This document shows positions 55,796 through 64,000 of a stretch of DNA of 64,000 nucleotides, in pieces. The position numbers were made by a program, and so were the translations under genes. Each line of letters opens with the position of its first letter. Positions within the stretch are counted from its first letter, which is position 1. The DNA comes from Armillaria gallica. Taxonomy: Eukaryota; Basidiomycota; Agaricomycetes; Agaricales; Physalacriaceae. The DNA is taken from contig JBANDB010000013.1 in assembly GCA_037576215.1 (NCBI GenBank), positions 1,736,001 to 1,800,000 of the forward strand, given 5' to 3'. The notes under the pieces were generated by a model, which had not been told where the DNA came from, ran no database searches, and worked only from the letters and a program-made list of their open reading frames with translations.

Positions 55796-57003
55796 TTCAT
55801 GCAGGCCATTCTCATACGCACTCACCATGCAAATGATTTAGCTGCTGTGGCACATGCAGACAAGGAGACTAGGACGTTTGAAGAAATGGTCCCAGAGTGG
55901 TGTCAGGATTTCAATGATCTATTTGACAAAGATAGTTTTGATGAACTCCCGAGCCAAAGACATGGGACCATGCCATCGAACTCACTCCAAACACAAACGC
56001 CAATCTAGACTGCAAGGTCTACCCCTTAACTGGAACGAACAAGAGGAACTCGACAAGTTTCTAGACAAGAACCTCTCGAGTGGACAAATACAGACCCTCC
56101 AAGTCGCCCATGGCTTCACCATTCTTCTTTGTCAAAAAAAGGATGGCAAGCTACGACCAGTCCAAGATTATCGGAAGCTCAACGAGATGACAATTAAAAA
56201 CCGTTATCCACTTCCTTTAATCTCGGAACTAATGGACAAATTACGGGGGCCAAATACTTTTCTAAACTCGATGTTTGATGGGGATACAACAATGTATGCA
56301 TCAAAAGTGGCAATGAATGGAAGGCGGCATTCAGAACAAATGAGGGTTGTTCAAACCCACAGTTATGTTCTTTGGGCTCACTAATTCACCCACCACCTTC
56401 CAGTGGATGATGAATGACATCTTTAAAAATCTCATTGCATCAGGCCACGTCACAGTGTACCTTGACGACATCCTAATCATGTCCAAGACCAAGGAGGAGC
56501 ATCACCACATCACGCGTGAAGTTCTAAGACTCCTACGAAAGAACAAGCTATTCCTTAAAGCAGAGAAATGCGAGTTTGAAACCTTGGAAACAGAGTACCT
56601 CAGAGTCATCATCAGTGAAGGGAGCATCCGGATGGACCCAGTCAAAATCACAGGAATAGTGGAATGGCCTGTGCCCATCAAGAAAGTACAACTCCAGTCG
56701 TTCTTAGGCTTTACCAACTTCTACCGACGTTTCATCAAAGGGTATAGCAAGGTCATCAAACCGATGACCCAGCTAACCAGAAATGATCCATGGAAGTGGG
56801 GAAAAGGGCAACAGGACGCATTTGAAGAGTTGAAGAGACTACTAGCTGAAGAAGTGGTATTGGCAATACCCACAGACGGAGGAAAATTCTGTATAGAAGC
56901 TGACACCAGTGAAGGAGCCGTAGGAGCAGTTCTATGCCAGGAACAAGACAGCAAATGGCACCCAGTCGCATTTCTGTCCAAATCCCTCATGACCACAGAA
57001 TGA
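55796..57003 (+). pseudogene. Element 3 reverse transcriptase
   Basis: Fragments in three frames: [35 protein letters not shown] (56,276), WGYNNV; then 56,347-57,003 in one frame with [18 protein letters not shown], catalytic YLDDILIMSK and FLGFTNFYRRFI. There are one-base losses near 55,963 and 56,345 and a shift around 56,025. The stretch at 56,100-56,150 encodes [12 protein letters not shown] in a shifted frame. Confidence 0.88.
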
Positions 57004-58350
57004 AATTATGAAATTTACAACAAAGAGCTACTTGCAATCATGCTCGCGCTCGACGAGTGGAGGCACTATCTAATGGGTGCAGCTCAGGACTTCGAAATAT
57101 GGACAGATCATCAAAATCTGCAATATTTCTGAAAGCCTCAAAAACTCAACCAACGCCAAGCGTGTTGGGTTACTGAGCTGGCCAAATACCATTTCACACT
57201 GCACCACAAACCAGGAACTGCAAACAAAAAGGCCGACTTACTCAGTCGCAGAGCAGATCATGAGCAAGGAAAGGAGGACAACGATGAGGTTATCGTCCTC
57301 AAACCCGAGCACTTCTGGGCACTAGTCATGCCCACTATCGAGGAAATTCACACCAAGATAAAGAAAGCCACACTCGACCACCACCGATGGGACAAGAATG
57401 TTGCGACTTCCCTTAACCATGACCGAGGACTGAAAATGGATGATGGGCTGATCTTTTACGACTCCCACATTTACGTTCCTTCCGACCACGCGTTACGAGG
57501 CAAAATAATCGTGCAATTTCACAACCACATCATGGCAGGACACCCTGGCATTGAAAAGACCAAGGAGCTCGTCTTATGAGAATATTGGTGGCCAAGGATG
57601 AAGAAAGACATAGAGAACTATGTCCACACTTGTGAAATGTGCCAACGAACCAAGTCGAGCATGCAACCGAAAGCAGCGCCACTTCATCCCAACACCATAC
57701 CTTCCAGACCATGGACTCATATCTCCATCGATATGGTCACTGGTTTACCAAAGAGCAATGGGTTCAACGCGATCTTGATGATTGTCGACTGATTCTCCAA
57801 GGAAATCATACCTGTCGCATGTACAACAGAGATGTCATCAGAAGGGTGGGCCAAGATCCTACGAGACGAAGTATATGCTAGACATGGAATGCCTCAGGTC
57901 GTCATCTCCGACCGAGGCACCATCTTCGTATCCAAGTTCATGAAAGACCTTTATGACTTGCTTCAAATAAAGGCAAATGTATCCACCACCTATCACCCAC
58001 AGACTGATGGCCAGACTGAACGAGTCAATCAGGAGGTTGAAAAGTACCTCCAGATCTTCATCAATCATCGCCAGAATGACTGGGTTGAATGGCTCTCCCT
58101 TGTGGCTTTCGCTCACAACAACCGCACCCATTCCACTACAGGCAAAAGTCCCTTCAAGATTAACTATGGCTATAATGCTGACCTTCTTCCTGGTGCAAAA
58201 CCCCGAGCACCCTTCAGAACACCGGCCTCCAACACTTTCGTTTCAGATATGCAGAAAATCCATGCCGAGGCAAAGCAAGCACTCAAAAAAGCCACCAACC
58301 AGATGAAGGCCCAGTACGACAAAAAGAAATGATCTGCAGTTGAATACTCG
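57004..58350 (+). pseudogene. Element 3 RNase H and integrase
   Basis: A single frame broken only by TGA codons at 57,001, 57,130, 57,577, 57,790 and 58,330. The first four stand where element 1 has Arg (TTERNYE, QYFRLPQ, IVDRFSK) or Cys (VLCNYWW); the fifth falls in a basic KKR-like stretch. RNase [23 protein letters not shown]. Zinc finger: HNHIMAGHPG .. CEMCQRTK. The catalytic triad is intact (ISIDMVTG, VISDRGTIF, TERVNQEVEK). Confidence 0.9.
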
Positions 58351-58956
58351 GTGGGAGACAAAGTTTGGCTCGATACAATCAATCTGGTGCTCCCACGTCC
58401 AAAGAAAAAACTCGCAGACAAACGAACAGGCCCATTCACCATCATCACAAAGGTCGGAGCCTTGGCATATAAATTAAGGCTCCCAACAGGCTGGCATATC
58501 CACCCAGTATTCAATGAAGCACTCCTTATGCCATATACTCCACCTGCATTCCCAAACCAAGAACAACCACCCCCTCCGCCACCAGATCTCATCGACAGCG
58601 AAGAGCACTATGAGGTCGAGAAAGTCCTCGACAGTAGAGAACACAAAGTCAGGGGAAAAGCGGGTGAACGATGGCATTGGGTAACCGACTACTTCATCAA
58701 ATGGAAAGGATATGGACCAAAATCGAACAGCTGGGTAAAGGAAGACGACATGGATGCGCAAGAACCTGTTGACGAATACCTTGCAGAAAAAGTGAACTGT
58801 ACAAAGCAAGAGACAGGAGATTGGCAGTCCTACATGGACCCATTCACTGGACGACAAGTTTGGTACGACCAAGAGCTAGAGTGGGACCAATTTGGTGGCA
58901 ATGACGATCCTTCAACATATTCGAAACCACCATTCGAAGCAACAGAAATCCCATGA
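58351..58956 (+). pseudogene. Element 3 integrase C-terminus with chromodomain
   Basis: Open for 201 codons: GPFTIITKVGALAYKLRLP, PVFNEALLMPYTPPAFP, a Pro run, then chromodomain HYEVEKVLDSREHKVRGK .. YFIKWKGYGPKSNSWV, and a tail ending at TGA 58,954. It is the intact counterpart of the split piece in element 1. In chromoviruses this domain recognises methylated H3K9. Confidence 0.9.
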
Positions 58957-59535
58957 ATAGTCGATGCCTTGATCTATGTATCATCCTGGCCCTATAAAGG
59001 GGGATAGCAATGGGCCCTCACTCATGACTTCTGATGACATTTAATGACAAAATACCTTACAAAACGTGCACATAATCAGACTTACCCAACAGGACAAAGG
59101 GTCAAGTCTACCACTCACATCACCACCATACAGAAAATCCCCTCTCCCTACTGACAAATTTTACAAGGGCCACTGGGACAAGCTGCAGCCCATATGGAAT
59201 TTCTCTGAAACCTCCACAAGAGATCTCTGGGGATGGCATGATGATGACATAGACATAGGACGCCAATGAACTACAGTTGAGATACACCTCGCGCATACTG
59301 CTCGCGCCACCACCATGCAACAAATCCTCGTTTCATGCGATAAACCAAATCCATGAAACAAAGTCGCAGCCTGCATGGAGATAGTATGACATTTGGAAAT
59401 CCCTCATCTTGAGGGTAAACACCACCTTGCAAGACAATGTCACAGACCAAATGACCAATAGACTGATAGGATGGCGATGACGTATGGGGAGCAACCTTAC
59501 TGGCAGTCGGGATGCCTGCCTTAACAGGGGGGTAA
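58957..59535 (+). other. Element 3 3' non-coding tail and polypurine tract
   Basis: About 560 bp after the chromodomain, with a 67-codon open piece (59,066-59,269; KGHWDKLQPIWNF) that has no equivalent in element 1. It ends with GGGATGCCTGCCTT and AACAGGGGGGTAA (59,521-59,535), the polypurine tract next to the 3' LTR. Confidence 0.75.
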
Positions 59536-59949
59536 TGTTACGATTTATTCATTTCTTATCTTATCTTATCTTATCGTGACCACTTACCCTTATCTTATCT
59601 TAGATCTGCGACTCCACGGAGCCTTCGTAAATCTTCACATCATCACACTCCACAGGTGGAGCAGATGTTGCCATATTCTCGGGCACCGTGTATTTGGCTT
59701 ATTCACTTTCTAACATGGTACCCTCATCTTAGCACTCATTACAGACCCTCACCGTAGTATAAAAGTAGAGTACTCAAAGCTGTATATTCCCTAGCTTTGA
59801 GCTAATGTTCATTCATACCAAAACACATTCCTTCTCGCTAAGCGCTATCTAAGTTCGCCTTGGGCGGCAATCATCAAAGGACTAGTCGGTGACTGTACAA
59901 ACACGATACAGCCGAACTATTTACCCTTGATTGCAGTTCGGGTCTTACA
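59536..59949 (+). repeat. Element 3, 3' LTR
   Basis: 414 bp. It differs from 50,967-51,380 only at TGTTACG/TGTTACA (a CpG site) and at two bases where one CTTATC unit is altered in the 5' copy. It is followed by TTGTG. Confidence 0.95.
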
Positions 59950-59954
59950 TTGTG

Positions 59955-61289
59955 GCTGCGGCGGTGGTCTTCATGGCTTGTCGTCACCATGGGACCTTCT
60001 GGCATTGTCATGGTCATGGTCACTGGAGAAATAGTAGTGCTGCCTCCACTGAGGGCTTATGCAGGTCATGGGTGCAGGATACATGCAATCTGGTGCTCTT
60101 GGGGCTGCCAGATGCGCTGAAAAGACCTAAAAAAGAATTAGAAGTGAAGAAATAAATAAAACATACCCTTTGAAATGAGAAAAGGCACTATTTGCATGCT
60201 CAGCGAGTGTTGAGGTGAGGGGAGGTGTTGGAGAAAAGGAGAAAAAGAACCTGCACAGCCACTTGATCACTGTGCAGATTTACAGTCCAGGGTGATCAAG
60301 TGAGCAAAATGTATCCTCGGAATGCATCCTGTGCTCAAACCACCCACTCCAAGGCCTCGGAAATGAACGGGATATAGTATTGAAGCTATCTATGATGTAT
60401 GTATGTGGTTTTTAGTACTTCGTATGTCCATAATCCATTGTTATTTGCCATTTGGTCCTCAAAACTTTGGATTTTATACATTTTGAACTGTATTTCAGTT
60501 CTGTGGTCCTATGGAGCATCTCAATGAACATAATTCTTTTTGCTAATAGCACTATGCTCATGATACTACCTATGTAAGGTGTCCAATCCACCCTGATCTG
60601 CCACCATGCCCTTCATTATCCACTTTTCATGTTATGTTGAAGTCAGTTTCAAGTAAAAGTTTCATATGCGCATTATGCATATTGGAGCTCTTGCAGGGTA
60701 TTTCTTTCAGGGCAGGAAGGTGTATTTGTGCTGAATCATATTTAATGATGTAGGGCACTCTAATTAGCATGATATATTGAGGTCTGGGTACACAGTGTAC
60801 TATATACCCTTCAAAACCTCGGATTTAGAACATTCTGAACACATTTTTTGCATTTACCTGTCATTTAAATATCTTGTGAAGCTAAAATACCTTATGTGCG
60901 AGTACATACACTAATAGCCTGACTATGTATAACATTGATAAAGTATGGAAAGGCTCTGGAATGCTCAAACAATGAAAGGATAGCATTCTGCTGGCTATCT
61001 TGGGTGTCCTCAGCAAACTCCGAAAACTGTGAAATATTCTGTTTCTCAACTGTTGCTGGCATTTAAAGAAATTAAAAGGTTGGTATAGTTATAACAGTGA
61101 TCAAATACACTAATGTACATAAATTTAAACAGTGTTCTGCTGCTATACAATATTCATGCCAAAACCGAGCCCACTTTCAAAAATTGAGGACCTACCACAT
61201 TGGGAATGATATATTCCCATGAGTAAGTACATCCTGTCTCAGACTGATGCATCCAGCCAATATAGGCAGCAGGTTGGTGGGGTCGGTGT
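59955..61289. other. Non-coding stretch right of element 3
   Basis: 60,245-60,340 (CTGCACAGCCACTTGATCA and following) is an inverted relative of 26,880-26,990. The rest is AT-rich with no recognised gene or complete element. Confidence 0.4.
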
Positions 61290-61590
61290 GGGATCTAAAA
61301 ATATATTATTTTCCCTACCTCCTCAATTTTTTGTAGACCCAAATGATGAGCAGGAGGGCCCAATAGGTGGGCCCAACAGCCACAGAGCCCATTTGGCCCA
61401 AACTGGATGTGGCAGTGTCCCAGGACAATTACAAAGCACCAATTGCAGTAATATTGGTGAAATAAAAGCTGCCAGGCTCTAGCCAGAAACTGGCTAGACA
61501 CTCTGAGAATTCAATGGGTTTGCCTGGCTAGCTCCTGTATTCAAAGCCTAAAATCTATAGCCAGGGCTCACCAAAACAACATTAGCAAAA
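61290..61590 (-). repeat. MITE-like repeat, copy 2 (inverted)
   Basis: The reverse complement carries GGAGCTAGCCAGG, AACCCATTGAATTCTC and TCTAGCCAGTTTCTGGCTAG in the same order as 49,515-49,800. The hairpin sequence differs between copies while pairing is kept. Confidence 0.6.
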
Positions 61591-61739
61591 GCAATCATCA
61601 ATCCACCAGCCGAGCTTCTGCCCATGCCCATGCACACCGCCAGTGGCCGTTTCTTGTCTGAGTTGATATTCAGGCAGGCCCTGTTAAATATCACTCAGTA
61701 TGAGAATGAGTGATGCTAAGATCATGAAGGTACATACTG

Positions 61740-63276
61740 AGATCCTGGACTGAACATCTTCGAAATCGCTGTACTTAGGTATCCCATCCTGTCAGAATGT
61801 GTAGATACTGAGGACCGGGATGTAATTCTCAAAATAACCATCCAGTGTGATGTCCCATGTGGCAACAGCAGAGTACAGTAGAAGCGGACAAGCTTGCAGG
61901 GCCATTGATACGCCTGCCGGGTGTACACTCTTTAAAAATGCGTGTAATTTGACATTTCCTGGCAATGCAATAGTATTACATTGTACCAATTAGTAAGACA
62001 CAGAAAGAAAGTAGCACATTGTAAAGAAAACAGTCCATCTGGTAACTTCGAAACAGGCTGATCCAATGCTTGAATAGAAGATCGGGTATTCTACCCAGTA
62101 GACCAAGCATTCAGGCTGTGCCTAGCATGGTGTAATCACCCGGCATTTCAGTGGAAGCCATCAGGTCACCTGGTAGAGATCTAGTACAATCAATCAACCT
62201 GGTAGCTGTGGATGAGATAATACCTGCCAGGTAGAGCATTTATCCTCACCAGGCTGGGTCAGCAAGCACATTAGTCAGTAGTAAAAAGGATTGGTAATAG
62301 TGTATCAGTAGGATAGTATAAATACAGGTCATGTATCTAGTGGGGAGGCAGGTTTCTGACCCCCCAGAACGCTACCAGGTGAATAGTATGGGTTTTATTG
62401 GTTAAGAGCTTCAAGTCGTAGACTCACCTGGAATAGAAAGATTGTGACCTGGTCACTTTGTGTGTGCAAGAACAGACAAGCAAGCAAACAGTATTAAGCT
62501 AGAAACAGAAAGTCAGACCCAAGAAACAGTTCAGAACTAGTCAGTGTGTTTTAAGTCGCAACCAGGCGCAAAGTATCAGTATTGAAACTGCACCAGGCAG
62601 CCAGCACGAGTTCAGAACCTGCACCAGGCAGTTATTCTGTATCAGTTTAAGTTTGTGTTCAGTGACATGTTGAACTTAGAGTGGAAACTGCAATATATTC
62701 TTTAAAAACAATCATATTCATTGCACCTGGAACTTGTATCTTACAGTACAAAGTGTCATAATCTGGTATAACATATCTCCCTTTGAACCACAATTACTGA
62801 GTGTTTAGTGTAGTGTGGTGTGTGTAGCATGTCGCATCTTCATAGGCACTCAGCACCTTTCACCATTATGGTTATCGAGCTCTTTGAAGAGCATGCTTGT
62901 GCACTTGACACGAGGTAGTATATGGCTGCACAAAACAGCATTTAGTCTACCTATCACATTCAATGAAAAAGGGATAAGCATACTTTATGGTCGTATCAGA
63001 TCTTCCAGCCATGATAAGTGAGACTGTTTCTACGACAAATTCTTTGCAGCTCTTTGGGTTACCCTTAGATATAGCAAGTCAGCATAGTCATCAAAATAAT
63101 GAAACGAGTGCATACCTGAACACCTTTCTCGGCTTGCAGCTTGCTAAGCAAATCACTCCTACTTGAGGTGCTGACTCTAACCTCAGCTATGGCTGCTCTG
63201 TCTAAACCACAGAGTTTTGCTGAGTAGCGGCTACCACCATGCATGTATCTCCTTGTCCATTTGAAATCAGAACAGC
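61740..63276 (-). repeat. Dispersed repeat, copy 2, with CCAGGT-rich middle
   Basis: Its outer parts match copy 1 (47,700-48,260). Between them, about 62,000-62,800, lies DNA absent from copy 1, dense in ACCAGG and CACCTGG words, with a TATA-like AGTATAAATACAGG near 62,317 that could belong to an inserted LTR whose ends I could not fix. The right end is truncated at ACAGC by the insertion of element 4. Confidence 0.45.
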
Positions 63277-63536
63277 TGTAACCTCGCTCTATATCAGAGC
63301 GAGACCACTGAGAACAATCACGCGAAGATACGAGGAACGACGTATATTGTCGGCAAGGAAGCCGGGAAATGTAGTCGACTACGTAGAAGAAGGTGAAAGA
63401 GGATGGTCATGGTAAGAAGGTGAGGGAGGAACGTAATGAACATGTCCCTATATGTGAGTACGTGACATGTGATAAACTACGATGCAATCAGAGTGATCTG
63501 ATGAGTAAACAGTATGTAGTAAGCAGCATGCTTACA
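63277..63536 (-). repeat. Element 4, 3' LTR
   Basis: 260 bp; the minus strand begins TGTAAGCATGCTGC and ends GAGCGAGGTTACA (TGTAA/TTACA inverted ends). It is preceded on the minus strand by the purine tract GACTAGGGGAGAG (63,537-63,549). CpG-rich compared with the repeat it entered. Confidence 0.8.
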
Positions 63537-63655
63537 CTCTCCCCTAGTCAAGAAAAAATCCTGGTGTCTAGCGAAAAAATGAGGTAAAGTAAGAAAAAAT
63601 TCAGCATCAACCAGCGGGTGCATCAAAAACCCAGTGGGAAAAGCTACCGCGCGAG

Positions 63656-64000
63656 CTACTCCATGTCCTGGTCCTTCTGCCAAACGTCGAGGGCTTCGCA
63701 GTCATCCAGAGAGCTGCCAGCGATCCAGCGGTCGTGTTCTGGTCCGTATCCAGTCCAGCGGACTAAATATTGGAAACCTCGGCCTCTTCGTCGTTGGTCA
63801 ATGATCTTGTTGATGTGGAACTCTTCGATACCGTCGTTGGTGACTACCGGACCAGGAGCTTGATGTTCGCGCGAAGGGAAAAGCGAGGAATCATTATCGA
63901 AGAAATGTTTGAGTTCAGATGCGTGGAAGGTTGGGAAAATATTCGGTGAGTTGGGCATTTCTATAGTGTATGAGGAAAGGGACGGATTAGCGTGTATCAC
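63656..64000 (-). CDS. Element 4 integrase C-terminus with chromodomain, partial
   Basis: 114 open residues: FHASELKHFFDNDSSLFPSR, PGPVVTNDGIEEFHINKIID, then chromodomain core FQYLVRWTGYGPEHDRWIAG and DCEALDVW, then stop. The shape is that of the C-terminus of fungal chromovirus integrases. No stop or frameshift is visible, so element 4 may be younger. The catalytic part lies outside the window. Confidence 0.85.
   Translation of the reverse strand: MIHANPSLSSYTIEMPNSPNIFPTFHASELKHFFDNDSSLFPSREHQAPGPVVTNDGIEEFHINKIIDQRRRGRGFQYLVRWTGYGPEHDRWIAGSSLDDCEALDVWQKDQDME

Larger units (their letters stand above)
50967..59949 (+). mobile_element. Element 3: Tf1/sushi-like Ty3/Gypsy chromovirus, disabled
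   Basis: A complete 8,983-bp element on the plus strand with 414-bp LTRs (TGTTAC..TTACA) and a perfect duplication TTGTG (50,962-50,966 and 59,950-59,954). Interior order: primer site, Gag with N-terminal membrane segment and intact zinc knuckle, linker, protease, RT, RNase H, integrase, chromodomain, polypurine tract. At least ten in-frame TGA codons and several indels disable it, yet the LTRs differ at only three of 414 positions by hand comparison. Same family as element 1. Confidence 0.95.
63277..64000 (-). mobile_element. Element 4: Ty3/Gypsy chromovirus, 3' end
   Basis: 3' LTR (63,277-63,536), polypurine tract and integrase C-terminus on the minus strand, running off the right edge. 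The left flank ACAGC (63,272-63,276) should recur after the 5' LTR outside the window. It is unlike elements 1 and 3 in LTR and chromodomain sequence. Confidence 0.85.

Noticed and set aside
53133..58332. TGA codons as recoded or read-through codons in the retroelements
   Set aside because: The same copies also carry frameshifts and lost catalytic residues, gene B and the element 4 fragment have no internal TGA, and each TGA is explained by a CpG transition of CGA.

Overview
The window looks like repeat-dense chromatin of a mushroom-forming basidiomycete (Agaricomycetes). The reasons are introns of about 47-60 nt with CTAAC-type branch sites, a Plavaka-type transposase, Ty3/Gypsy chromoviruses, a fungal DNMT1-type methyltransferase relic, a TET/JBP dioxygenase relic and the N-terminus of a HET-type protein. 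No rRNA gene, functional tRNA gene or CRISPR array was seen. Only one gene (gene B, 12,017-13,587) looks complete and intact. A second (gene A) is open but runs off the left edge.

Layout. 1-23,300: a DUF4100-type LTR retrotransposon (element 2a) with gag-pol on the minus strand (23,270 down to 13,784). Two spliced, plus-strand, cysteine-cluster genes (A, 1-1,216; B, 12,017-13,587) lie beyond its 3' end. A Tf1/sushi-like chromovirus (element 1, 1,933-11,860, 5-bp duplication CGTGG) sits between A and B, and its integrase is split by a 1.67-kb repeat (2,696-4,362). The gag of 2a is interrupted at 20,203-22,547 by a palindromic element that itself holds a solo LTR. 23,477-24,132: the 5' end of another Tf1-like element (2b), abutting a decayed Plavaka transposase (24,133-26,205 and 29,411-29,675). 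32,978-42,009: a CpG-poor block with decayed plus-strand copies of a DNMT1-type methyltransferase (split by a second 1.69-kb repeat) and a TET/JBP-type oxygenase. 47,041-49,378: HET-type and NmrA-type fragments among dispersed repeats. 50,967-59,949: element 3, a Tf1-like chromovirus with LTRs matching at 411 of 414 positions by hand, duplication TTGTG, and a heavily disabled interior. 63,277-64,000: the 3' end of a fourth chromovirus running off the right edge.

Elements 1, 2b and 3 share a plan. Each has a TATA box about 30-35 bp upstream of a CTTTGAGCTAA word in the LTR, and a complementary primer site directly inside the 5' LTR, which implies Tf1-type self-priming. Each also has a Gag that begins with a predicted membrane-spanning segment. 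Nearly all in-frame stops in elements 1, 2a and 3 are TGA where relatives have Arg, and LTR differences in element 1 lie at CpG sites. This is the signature of 5-methylcytosine deamination. Nesting places genes A and B inside element 2a, and an 8-mer (CGAACTTT) is repeated through A, B and the 2a gag-pol but was not seen elsewhere. This points to a giant LTR element carrying antisense, intron-containing genes. All comparisons were made by eye.
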